64,000 bases of DNA from Rehmannia glutinosa (taxonomy: Eukaryota; Streptophyta; Magnoliopsida; Lamiales; Orobanchaceae): positions 60,311,267 through 60,375,266 of the forward strand of contig CM071934.1 in assembly GCA_016081115.2 (NCBI GenBank), read 5' to 3'. Both the position numbers and the translations under genes were made by a program. This document shows positions 45,811 to 56,436 of the stretch, in pieces. Numbering within the stretch: the stretch's first letter is position 1; each line of letters begins with the position of its first letter. The notes beneath the pieces are model-generated. The model made no database searches. It was given only the letters and a program-made list of their open reading frames with translations, and was not told the DNA's origin.

Positions 45811-47319
45811 TGTGTAAAATATACGTGCATTTTGGGGCTTAAAATGACATATATTTGATGCATTTGCACGCATATTTAGTAAGTTTTCACTTGGTTTCCT
45901 TAAAAGGGCATGATATCTTTGCGTATTCTTGTAATTTTGCAGAAACGGAGCTTAAAACGAAAAAAATATTAGTTGGAATGCCCGGCCAAGATTGACGAAT
46001 GCGAAGAGAAGATCAAAACGACGAAGAAAATAGAAAAACACTTCACACGGCCGAACGGTGTGGTGTCACATCGCCGTGTGGAAATGCGGTGTGAAACCAC
46101 ACAACCGTGTGAAGTTGGGTAAAACAGGGGACGAAACTAGGGCCACACGGCCGGACCGTGTGATCCCATGGGCGTGTGGCAAAGGGTATCGAACCGAACC
46201 ACCGGCCGTGTAAGATCACACAACCGTGTGGGGAAGGCTTGGCAATAGACCACACGCCGTGTGGGACTCGGCACGATGCGTTTTTGGAGTTCTCTTCCGT
46301 TCCAACTCTACAAGTAATCTCTCCAATCATCTATACAAGGGACCCAAGGCTTGCATGAAAATACATCACTTCATACAGAGAAAACACATCAAATAACACA
46401 GAACGCAAGAAACAAAGATCTTCTCGAGAGAGGAAGGCTAGGTAGCGAAGAACACCACAAGGCTTTCGCATCTACGGAGCACAAGAGCCGAAGGCTTGGA
46501 AGGAGAATCCATCCCGACAAGAAGGGGTTTTCTTTCTATGTCTAAGATCTCTTGTCTCGTGCTTAAACGATGTCATAATGTTGATTCGAATTTGTCTATG
46601 AGTTTGTAATCAATGTTTGGCATATCTTTCGGATCTTAGGGACATAATTAATTGTGGATTCATGTTAAATATGATTATTTATTTTCTTAATTAATTCATG
46701 CTTTCTATTTTATGAATTCGAGTGCTTATTCTTAATGGCTTTTTGTCCGATCAAGAATTAGCATGTCATATTTGTTAGTACGAAATTCGGAAGAGGAGTT
46801 CTAACAAAGACGAAAATCGAGTTCGGACATAAATGGGTGTATCGAGTCGGGAGACCTACAACTGTTTGTGGGGAGTCATTCAATTCATAGATTTTTGGGA
46901 GTTAATAATAGTTGTATCGAGTTGGGAGACCTACAATTGTTATTAATCTACTGTTTATACGCCGCCCGGGAGGGGGAATAGACTAACTTAGGAATTGAAC
47001 CCATAGAATTGCATGAATTGGTTTTTAAAACTTTACTTGCATTTAATATTGAAGAAACATATTGAGATTATGTGCCTAAGGTTGCTCTTACAGTTGTTGT
47101 AAATACTTGTGGGGTTCGAAAATTTATTTATTTTATTTCTTTTATTTTCGATTTTTATTAAACTTAATATTCGATCGCTTCAAAAAAATTGGAATGCGAT
47201 GTTATTATAGCCTAAGTATTTCGAATATCAATCCTTGAGGAATACGACCTTGCTTGCCATTATTCTATAAACTACACTATACACTTGCAGTTGTATGATC
47301 CAAATATTTTTGGCGAACA
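45811..47319 (+). repeat. Athila-like LTR with CACACGG/CCGTGTG clusters
   Basis: The end 'gaaca' is set by the PBS; the start TGTGTGTAAAATATACG is chosen by family style. Between 46040 and 46275 'cacacgg', 'ccgtgtg' and close variants occur about a dozen times, several as inverted pairs, in otherwise AT-rich sequence. Confidence 0.65.
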
Positions 47320-47325
47320 AGGTTT

Positions 47326-47343
47326 TGGTGCCATTAGGGGATT
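47326..47343 (+). other. primer-binding site, decayed
   Basis: 'tggtgccattaggggatt' compares with the tRNA-Asp-type 'tggcgccgttgccggggatt'. Differences include C-to-T and G-to-A at CpG positions, plus a short deletion. Confidence 0.65.
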
Positions 47344-47499
47344 GATTAGATTCTACTTAAATATAGTAATAAGTAGTTCAATCTTAATTGAAGCATATTT
47401 TTATTTTTTCAAAATTTTCGAAAATAGTTCGAAATTATTTTATTTTTTTATTTGTTCGGTTCTAATATTGTTTTTGTTAAGTGCAGATAGTGCATGATC

Positions 47500-48450
47500 A
47501 CGCGTTCCCGAGATCGACCCGGCTAATACCCATTGATTTAGAAATTGAAAAGACAAAGAAAGCAACTAAGGAAAAGAGCCAAAGTAATGGCGGATGGGAC
47601 AAATCCAAACGCAAGTAGAGAACATAAACAATGAGGAGCGCCCACCGGGTAAAGCGCCCAGACCGGGTGTGGAAAGGCCCGCGAAGAAGCGGCGGTTAGA
47701 GACTATTTCACCGTAGGAGGTAAGTTAAAATTATGGGGTGTGGGTCGTCTCACGATCAATGCAAATAATTTTGAACTAAAACCAAGATTGATATACGAGA
47801 TGGTGTCACAAAACCGGTTTGGGGGTAGAGCGTTGAGGATCCAAACGCGCATCCGGCGTACTTTTTAGAAATTTGCGATCTTGTTAAAATGAATGGTGTT
47901 TCGAGGATATCATTCAATCTTTGTTTTTTGCATTCTCTTTACGCGATAAAGTGCTAAGGGATGGTTATGCTCTCTAATACCACCAAAGAATAAATCGCGT
48001 AACTAAGTCAAGCGGTTTTAGCCAAATACTTTCCCCAAAGAAACACCGCAACTAAAATCGAGATCGCCCAATTTAGGCAATTAGATCCGAGCCACTATAT
48101 GAAGCATGGGATAAATTCAGTGGAATTGCTAAGGAAGTGCCCTCAACGGATATCCCGACTACCAACGGTCCAATACTTCTATAATGGTTTGAGTGGTAAC
48201 ACAAGAACAATTATAGATGTTGCATCCGGGGTGCACTACTAGGGAAATATCCCGAGGAGGACTAGACTTGTTAGAGGAGATGCGAACAATAGTTACCAAT
48301 GGCCATCCGAGAGGTCTCATTGTCCGATGAGTGGCGTAACTTCGAGGATGAGAAGGTCGACATGCTCACGCAAGCAGTATCGGTTTGAATATGAAACTTG
48401 ATGCGATGCGACAAGTGACTCCATGAGATCCTGTTGTTGTTGAAGAAGAA
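47500..48450 (+). pseudogene. Athila-like gag remnant
   Basis: Plus-strand fragments: 'MITRSRDRPG', 'LEIEKTKKATKEKSQS', then around 47800-48250 'EMVSQNRFGG'-like, 'FPLKKHRN'-type, 'SHYMKHGINSVELLRKCPQR', 'QYFYNGLSGNTRTIIDVASG' and 'LDLLEEMRTIVTNGHP'. These match the Athila gag domain order. There are many frameshifts. The end near 48450 is taken from loss of likeness. Confidence 0.65.
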
Positions 48451-50450
48451 GCAAACTTTGTGTAAAAACTTTTTCTATGTTCTTCATATTGCAGTTCCTT
48501 TATCATTATACATTAATTGTGTATTTAGTTCTAAACTTCGAGTACAATGAACCATAGATGCAAGTGACTTGTATCGAACATTATTTAATTACTCAATATT
48601 GTGTATATTGTTTAACTAACGAAAACCATGATTACCATTTACTTATTTTTATAAATGTATATGTGAACTTTTCTTTTTAAATTAATTCACAATCATTGTT
48701 CGACTTTGTTCAACAAGAAGCAATAGCGGTGCACTAGAAGAGCCATACCTCTCCCATATGGTGTAGAAGGAATCGCCATGACACTCCCACACCGATAAGC
48801 TTCCTTAATAACCCAAGAGAGCCATTGATTCACACGCCCACTATAGCAAAGAGAGAGGGTCTGGGTCTCTCTTCCTAAATAGAGATTCAACTAAATATGA
48901 TACACATACATTGTATGTATTAGCTTAGTGACATAAACAAGGATTTTTATCTAATTAAATTTATATCCGCGAATCTAGAATTAAAGCACTCTTTACGTTA
49001 ATAAAGTATTAATTTATCTATTAATTAATACCTCTCTGAATTTAAAATTTCATAGTCTCAACATTATTAAGTTATAGAGATTTTACTATGTATGTATAAA
49101 CACATATTGGTGTGATAGCAAAAGTGAGCGACCTAATTAAAAAACCAGTTTTTTTTTTTTTTTCTTAAGATCCTTATGCTATTAAATATCATTTGTTTCT
49201 TTTTCTTCCCTTTAAGAAAATAACCAATAACTACATGGCACTACTTGAGCTACAAAATTAATAATTTCTTCCTTTAGTTCTTCTCCTTTTTTTCTTTTTT
49301 TTTCTTTTCGTTTTTTCTTTTTTTTTTTCCCCTTTTAATTTTGGTTGCCGCTTTTACTACCCCACAAGTTATCTGCCATATAAATCTACCACCTGCTTTG
49401 GGCAACTTTATGTTACAAAAATTTGTTAAAGATTCGAGGAACTTGCCAATGTTTGACAAAGAATATTGCCAGCAGGTTGTACGTAATTAGGATAATTTGG
49501 TGGGATAGAAGAGTTTGTAAAGTAGCTGTCAATAAAGTTTCCTCATCATTGTTTACCTGTGAATGTTTGGAATTTGAATGGAAATTAAATAATTCATTTC
49601 TTACCAACGGCAATAGTACTTTCCTTTTCCCCCATAGCTAACTGATTAGATGTCCCAGCAATTTAGGTTCCATATTAATATTCCCAATGTTTTTCCCATC
49701 TAATAATGTTAATTGGTTATCCCATAAAATACAACCCCTTTTATTATACGTGAGAGACATACATGAAAATTACTGTTTTGGTTCAAGCGAAATATTCTAA
49801 ATTCAGTTTCGATGCAAATTTATAGTAATTGGTTTAGTAGGATAGCACGCACAATTTTGTGTTTCATCTTGTGTTTAATACATTATTGTACTAACTCGTG
49901 ACATTCACCTAATGTATTGAAAAATCAGCATGAAATATTGTAATAAATATGAATGGGATTTGGGCGGTAGGATAGAAGGTTATACAACTTAATTTAATAT
50001 CAAAATTTGAAATTAACTAGCCACAAAATAGTCATTAATTAGCTTTTTTATATACGAAAGTTGACAATAGAATAAGATTTGTGACAAAAATTGTTGAATA
50101 TTTCGAAAATTGGAAAATATCCATTCTCGTAGAGTAAAAAAGAAGGAATAAAACTTTCAAACCCCGTGGGCTACAAATCTCGCCGCAGTTCTGACCGATG
50201 ACCATAGGCAACAATATAGTCCTCCAACTTAATTCAGTTGAACACAATTCAAATTTGAAAAACAGTGTAACTTTATTTTACTACTCTACATATATTATAC
50301 TTCACTTGTTTGGCGTGTTACAAAATAAAAATAAAAGTAGTTATGATTGAACATTTGAACTCAATCCCTCCTCATATTCTAAAAATAAAAATACTTTGTT
50401 GTGGTCCTAGTTTCAAAATTTATGGGTTTTTTTAATTATTATTTTTCCTC
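48451..50450. other. low-repeat spacer, no gene seen
   Basis: AT-rich, with long T/pyrimidine tracts at 49148-49164 and 49283-49333. No coding region, paired repeat or RNA gene is supported. It probably contains the distal promoter of the small-protein gene. Confidence 0.5.
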
Positions 50451-50459
50451 AGTGGAGGC

Positions 50460-50468
50460 TATAAATAG
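50460..50468 (+). promoter_or_regulatory. TATA box of the small-protein gene
   Basis: 'tataaatag' lies 95 bp before the start codon at 50563, leaving a leader of about 65-70 bases if transcription starts some 30 bp downstream. Confidence 0.7.
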
Positions 50469-50511
50469 TGGATCTCTACACATGGTTTTGCCATGCACAA
50501 CTGCAAATTAA

Positions 50512-50550
50512 ACACTCTCTCTCTCACACACACACACACTCACTCACTCA
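50512..50550 (+). repeat. CT/CA microsatellite in the 5' leader
   Basis: (CT)n, then (CA)n, then (CACT)n, ending 13 bases before the start codon. Pyrimidine-rich microsatellites are common in plant 5' leaders. Confidence 0.8.
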
Positions 50551-50562
50551 AAATAAATTAGA

Positions 50563-50784
50563 ATGGTATCTAGGGTGGAAGAAGCCATGAAGGAGAGACA
50601 ACAAGTAGTGGTAAAATGGAGGGAAAGTTATCAGCAACAAGTGCAAAAGCAGATAGTTCAATGCAACAAAGGGAAAAGCAGCAAATTCAAGAGAAGCACT
50701 TCCAACCTTGAAGAAGATGGACTCTCTGCTGCTATTTTCTTGCTAGCTTGCATTGCCTGCACCCCTCCAATTAGTGCTCTCTAG
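50563..50784 (+). CDS. small hypothetical protein, 73 aa, C-terminal hydrophobic segment
   Basis: A single uninterrupted ORF with a TATA box and microsatellite leader in front and no repeat likeness around it. Residues 1-47 are hydrophilic and basic ('VEEAMKERQQVVVKWRESYQ', 'NKGKSSKFKRS'). A short acidic 'NLEEDGLS' precedes a hydrophobic stretch 'AAIFLLACIACTPP' (residues about 55-68), which could be a membrane anchor or a packed helix; two Cys lie within it. No signal peptide at the N-terminus. I do not recognise the family, though promoter spacing and an intact frame in a region full of broken ORFs suggest a real gene. Function unknown. Confidence 0.72.
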   Translation: MVSRVEEAMKERQQVVVKWRESYQQQVQKQIVQCNKGKSSKFKRSTSNLEEDGLSAAIFLLACIACTPPISAL

Positions 50785-52572
50785 AAGTATAATTACTTTA
50801 ACGAAAGCATTTTATTTTCTCAAGTTTTGGTTATAAATTTCTCCACCTAGCTACCAAGCTACTTTCTACTGTTTATTATATGAGACCGGATCTTATTGTT
50901 AGGCATTTTCTTGCTGTGTAATTTTATGTTGTTAGGTCTGTTCAATTTGGTAGAAATTAATTAAGTGGGTTGTGAAATATAATAGATCATCGATCCAATG
51001 ATTCTATGTTTAATTTTTCACAATACATATAACTTGTACTCACCAAATATTATTCCACGATTATATAACGTAAAATAGTTCAAACTTTGAGTTAATTACA
51101 TATAATGGACTGCAAATACTGAAAGTTTTACACTTAGTCGGATTCAATGTGTCATGATTTATATAAAAGATCTATTAGGCTATGCCCAAAGGGTCAACAT
51201 AGGCCTTGGATAAAATTTTCTCCATGATGAGAAATATATATAATGCTTATACTAACTTCATAGATGCTTAAAGCCAAGAGGCCCAAAATGAATATCTCAA
51301 AGCCCCAAGACCGTGAAGCCTTAACTAATCCGTTAAAATTCCATGGCACGCAGCTTTATTCATTCACATTTCTATTCTCTTTAAGCTCTATATTGACTTA
51401 AGCGTCGGATCGGAGGATATCCCACGCTAACCCCAGTGACCCCTAATTTAGTTAATGTTGCATACTCCCATCTTTTACTTACTTCCTTGCAAGGAAGGAA
51501 TCATGAGAAAAAGTCAAAAAAAGAGTCAATTCTCGATCATGAATGTAGATTTAATGCGCTACCACTTAACATTGACCACACCAAAGCTAATTCAAGAAAG
51601 TTTTCCTTTACATTGAGAACATATGGACATTATCTATGAGAATTCGATAGAAATCAATGGTTAAGGCTACCAGTGGGTTAGATTTTCATCTATCACCACT
51701 CTCTTTGCAGGATTTGTACCCAAAAAAATATGGACATTATCCATGGAAAGTAGCAACAAAAAATTTTGGCACCTAAATTGTCTCCCAACAGTACATAGAG
51801 ACAAGATTTGTGAGTTTATACTTTATAGGGGGAAAAGAGGAACAAAGACAATGTATCTAAACCAATTTTCCTATGGGAGGATCATGATGCACATGCATGT
51901 CTAATGTTGTTACTCACATGGGGCTGCGCTCTGGCGACCTGTCTTTGGGTTCCCCAATAATTTGGTGCAATGCTTCAAGAAATTTTACCGCAACATTTAT
52001 CTTTATTTGAATGTATGATCCAATTGGAGATAGTGATGACAAGGAAGAAAAATGGAAACGACTGAAAGATGAAAGCTAAAACATTTTCGTTTTTAATGAA
52101 TTGATTTTAGTTATTCAATTCAATTTTTTAAATTTTAATAAAATATAAAAAAAAAAAACACTGTAAACAAAATATAACCCGATTTCAAATTTGTACAATT
52201 CGTTCAATGTCTTTGTATTTTGTTTAAGATCCATTAATAAAAATAAGGTTTTCCAAAATATTTCCGTTTCTTAATTTCTACTGAATTCTTTTACTAATGT
52301 TGAATGAAAGAAGTATTTTTTTTTTAAAAAAAGAAGTGAAAAGTTGACCAGTTTAACTGGTTTGTTTGAACTAGGCATACAAGTTCTTAAATCTTAACCA
52401 CGCCCCCAAAACTAAAAGTATTGCCACACAATAGGTCAAATCACGTAATATATTTTTTTCTAATTTATTATTGATTTTTGCAACGTTGGATGTCATCAAA
52501 TCTTATTATTCATCATGTTTGCAATTTGCATTCTAAAAAGTAGTGAAGTGGTCAATGATACTAATTAACTAA
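50785..52572. other. spacer, no gene seen
   Basis: AT-rich. Near 51390-51420 'gacttaagcgtcggatcgga' resembles a motif frequent at gypsy LTR ends, with no partner in the window. No ORF is supported. Confidence 0.5.
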
Positions 52573-53056
52573 GGGCTCGTTTGGTTGGCATTAATAGGAG
52601 GGATATCACACAAATTTTTAATATTTCATTCCTATTACTTTATTTGGTTAAGTGAAAAAACGTGAAATAATTTGGCCCGGTGCACTATCATTCAAGAATA
52701 GGTATTCCATATCCCACCAAGGGGGTGGGATACAATTTCCTTCCCAATCTGATATGAAGTGCAATGACATATATACCCCAACTTTCCTCAGCTTTGTCGT
52801 TTCTATGTGGAAAATAGCCAAAAACAAGCCCAAAACCAGTCACCACTGTTGCATTGCAGACAGGCAAAGTCGAACCCTAGCTCACGTCAATCCCCCGCGG
52901 CCGAAAATCAATCTGTGAGGTAGAAGTATTTTTCCCAAAATCGATCTTTGAGCTAATTTTTCTTTCGCAAATGTTTTCGAATCAGTGCATATTCATGGAA
53001 TGGTGTTATCTTGTTTTTTTAACCCATTTCCTTTTTTTCTTCATGTTTGATGCAGT

Positions 53057-53228
53057 CCGATTAAACACTGATTTTATTCCCGTCGAGCTGAGGTTAGTCT
53101 TTCTGTTTATTTTGATTGAACATATCTGCTATTGTTGTAAAATCAGAGAGGACCTTGAATTATTCTTCAGCTTGCCTGACGAAGCTAGGATTGAGTTTGC
53201 TAGGATGAAGCTTGCGGGAAATCTGTGA
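53057..53228 (+). pseudogene. spliced ORF fragment inside the PIF-like element
   Basis: An AG acceptor 'tttgatgcag' at 53056 opens an exon to 53092, then a short intron (GTTAGTC...AAATCAG, 53093-53144) and a second exon to the stop at 53226-53228. Spliced, it reads 'RLNTDFIPVELREDLELFFS' then 'LPDEARIEFARMKLAGNL'. It may be the C-terminal tail of the element's Myb/SANT-like ORF1 or a captured host exon. I cannot decide which, and the upstream exons are not visible. Confidence 0.35.
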
Positions 53229-53529
53229 TGCATAATCCACATATGGCTTTGGATTTCAGGACCCTATTTTGTTTTTGGACAATTGAATCTTTTCACATGA
53301 ACTGAATAGATTCAGTTTTGTTTGGTCATTTGTGATGTTAACAACATTTCAGTCGACTTGCTATTTAATTCCATTTGGTATTGTACATTTTGACTATGGA
53401 AGCTATGAATGCGTATTGTAATGGGTTCTTATGTATGTTTGTATGCTTTAAAATCATACACTACTTTGTGATTTGGAATATGAATGAAGTTCAGGATATT
53501 TTGCTTAATGCCTCAGTTTTTGAGAATTT

Positions 53530-53760
53530 TAGGTTGACATGTATGTTTTTAGAATGAGTGGTTTTATGACAATCATTTTTTGAGAATGGCTGGTTTTAGG
53601 TGGACATGTATGTTTTTAAGAATGAGTGATTTTGTGACAATCATTTTTTGAGATTGGCTGGTTTTAGGTGGACATGTATGTTTTTGAGACTGGGTGGTTT
53701 TGTGACAATCATTTTTTGAGAATGACTGGTTTTGTAGCAGAGTTTGTGACAATCATGTAT
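53530..53760 (+). repeat. tandem array 1 in the PIF-like element (about 69-bp unit)
   Basis: Roughly three and a third units built of 'ggacatgtatgtttttgaga', 'atgagtggttttgtgacaat' and 'cattttttgagaatggct'. Confidence 0.85.
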
Positions 53761-53768
53761 GAATAGGT

Positions 53769-54025
53769 GATCATGTTCAAATAAGTTGTTCATCGCTTTT
53801 AAATAAGCTTTTCAAATATGATGTTCAACTCAGTTTAATAAGCTGTTCAAATAAGTTGTTTATGACTTTTTAATAAGCTTTTCAAATATGTTGTTCAACT
53901 CAGTTTAATAAGCTGTTCAAATAAGTTGTTTAGGGCTTTTTAATAAGCTTTTCAAATATGATGTTCAACTCAGTTTAATAAGCTGTTCAAATAAGCTGTT
54001 TAGGGCTTTTTAATAAGTGATTATA
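53769..54025 (+). repeat. tandem array 2 in the PIF-like element (about 70-bp unit)
   Basis: About three and a half units built of 'gttcaaataagttgttta', 'gggctttttaataagctttt' and 'caaatatgatgttcaactc'. Shorter 'ttcaaataag' echoes continue to about 54275. Confidence 0.85.
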
Positions 54026-54069
54026 TAAATGGTTATCTTTTTTATGGGATGAAGTTGTTCAAATAAGTA

Positions 54070-55045
54070 GATTTTAAAATTATAAAACGACCCCTGGAAC
54101 ATTAGCAGGGTCATTATGTAATTTTCAGATAAGTGATTGTAGGAATTTTTGGGGAAACAGATAATATGTAACAGGGTATTTTTCAAACATAATGACCCTT
54201 GCAAATGTCTTGTGCAAGTAATTTTTGTTCAAATTATAAGTTGTTCAAATAAGTTGTTCAGGAATTTTTGTTCAAATAATTTTTGGGGAATTTTTCAAAC
54301 ATGAATGTCTTGTGCAAGCAGACTAAGTTTAGTAGCAAGACACATTTTGGTGAAAATGGAAAGGAATATATTCTCTTATCTACCAAAAGCAAGAGAATCT
54401 GTCAAGTTCAATATGTAAAACTCAGTAGATCACATGGAGTATCAACATGCAGATTTCATGGCATATTTTGATTAATACAAATCACAAAGCAGCCCCAAAA
54501 TGAAAGTTTGATGTTTTGTGATTTCATTAAACTTCAATAATAGACGGTCAGAAGTAGTTTGGCATGGTAATCTCGGTCGTCGTTTGAGAGTTTTTACATC
54601 ACAATCCGTACAAATCGATCACAATTATAGTAGATTTTAAAATTATAAAACAACCCCTGGAACATTTACAAGGGTCATTATGTAAATTTCAGTTTCTATT
54701 TTTAAGCCATAACCTGGTACAGATTACTGAGGGGCATCAATTATCTGATTATGTGATTTATTTGATTTATGAATAATACACATGCACATAAGTTTTTAAA
54801 ATCACAAAACAGCCCCTGGAACATTTACAGGGGTCATTATGTAATTTTTGTCTCAACTATTTAAGTCATAGCTTGGAACATTTGCAGGGTCATTTATCTG
54901 ATTATGTGATTTATTTGGTTTATGAAAAATACACATGCACATAAGTTTTTAAAATCACAAAACAGCTCCTGGAACATTTGCATGGGTCATTATGTAATTT
55001 TCAGTTTACTGTGATTATGTAATTTTCAGTTTACTGTCACAAAAC
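54070..55045 (+). repeat. dispersed array 3 in the PIF-like element
   Basis: Four copies (near 54070, 54632, 54797, 54945) of a roughly 60-bp unit: 'ttaaaatcacaaaacagccc' followed by 'ctggaacatttacaggggtc' and 'attatgtaattttcag'. Spacing varies from about 150 to 560 bp. Confidence 0.8.
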
Positions 55046-55423
55046 AACCCCTGTTTTTTTCATTCTCAGTTTTTTTCATACACAAACAATCCAACACTTA
55101 TGGCATTCTAATAATTAGGAAAAAGGAGTGTTTCAAAGTCATTGATCAGTGTTTCACAATGGCATTCTAGTAATTAGGAGAAATATGTTTGGGGTGAAAA
55201 AGGAAAAACAATTAAAAGTAAGGGCACAAAGGTAATCTCAGCTGGTTTTATTCTTCTTATCCATTGTGAACCAAACACATATTAATTAATGGAGATATAT
55301 CCAATAGCTCAATCCATCAAACAAACACAATAATAGGACTTATTATATCCAAGTAATAAGGTAGGAAAAAAGAACTTGGGAATTAATCATGCCCATAAAC
55401 ATCCTGCAACCAAACGAGCCTAA

Positions 55424-56436
55424 GTATTCAACCCGAGAGATAATTACCAGCATACCCTGGGATAGACTACTTACAAAAGAATCCAGAGATGTTTGAAATT
55501 TACAAAAAGTTCTCTCAGGTTTGATTATGTCTTAAATTTAAAGGGGTAACTCTAATATTTCTATAAATATTATGGGATTTTTTGAAGTGTATTTTTTCCA
55601 ATGAAAAAGAAAAAATGTAAGATAAAATCAAACTTAAAGGAATTTTTGTAATTTTCTAAAATCTTGAAGTTTTTTAAATAATAGTCTCCAGACTCCTCCT
55701 CGTTTTAATTAAGTAAAGATGTCAATTGGGCTGGTTTGTAGCGGCCACACCCTGCCTACCTACACGCTAAAAATCAGTCCCACTACCTGAGCTAATTTTG
55801 TGTGTATGAACAGGGCCCTAATTGGATCCAGAGCTTGAGAACCGCCGCAACCCATGAATCAGTATGGAGGCCATGCATGCCGATTTTCGATTGGGGTTTT
55901 GATACAATTGCCCCAGTTTTGGAAACATGACAGTCTTTTATGTTTCCCGTTACTTTTTTTTGACAAATTTACGCTCCGTCCTTTTTTACACAAATTTATA
56001 CTCCCGCCAAAATTTCCGGACTTTTTACGTTGTTGTTTCAAGATTGTTTGAACATGTTTCAAACATGTTTTTTCCAATAAAATTTCAGTGAAAAAATAAG
56101 TTTTGCCCCCTGTTAAATAATCCATTTTATACTCGAAATCTTACAAAAAATCAAGAAATATACACATAAAACAACACATATTAAAACCAAATAAATTAAA
56201 AATATTATCGAAACAACGGGAATAAAAAAACACAATTCAATTTTTGATCCAATGCATGAAAACTTAAAAAGATGAAAACAACCAAAAAACAATATAGCAA
56301 CAAACCAAAAATAATATAGAAAACATCATATGAGCAAAAAGAGTTAAAAATAGGTAAAAATTGTATTTAAACATTGAAAACTACGTCAAAACAACAAAGA
56401 AAAATCGAACAATATTAAAAACGGTCCCCAAGGGGT
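55424..56436. other. spacer, no gene seen
   Basis: AT-rich. A 'gtttcaaacatgtttt' palindrome-like stretch is near 56050. No coding region or paired repeat is supported. Confidence 0.5.

Larger units (their letters stand above)
45811..48450 (+). mobile_element. Athila-like gypsy fragment: LTR, PBS and gag
   Basis: A 5' LTR (about 45811-47319) is followed by the PBS (47326) and a gag remnant reaching about 48430; the element then stops. No protease, RT or 3' LTR. It is a relative of the 21472 element, sharing 'atacgaccttgcttgcc' and 'tctataaactacac' near the LTR end. Confidence 0.7.
52573..55420. mobile_element. PIF/Harbinger-like element packed with tandem repeats
   Basis: The left end 'gggctcgtttggttg' and right end (reverse complement) 'ggctcgtttggttg' form a terminal inverted repeat, flanked on both sides by TAA (52570-52572 and 55421-55423). 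A 3-bp TWA duplication with a GGG/GGC start is the PIF/Harbinger (Tourist) signature. The interior (2.85 kb) has no DDE transposase that I can read, only a short spliced ORF piece and three separate tandem arrays. It is therefore non-autonomous, larger than a normal MITE. Confidence 0.75.

Noticed and set aside
46040..46275. Repeated 'cacacgg/ccgtgtg' words considered as a CRISPR-like or regulatory array
   Set aside because: Spacing is irregular, words are short and inverted, and they sit in an Athila-like LTR of a plant genome. Retained only as an LTR islet observation.
49283..49333. Long pyrimidine tract as a polypurine tract of an LTR element
   Set aside because: No LTR start or matching pair on either side; simple sequence is the easier reading.
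51390..51420. 'gacttaagcgtcgga' as an LTR end
   Set aside because: No second copy, primer site or duplication nearby.
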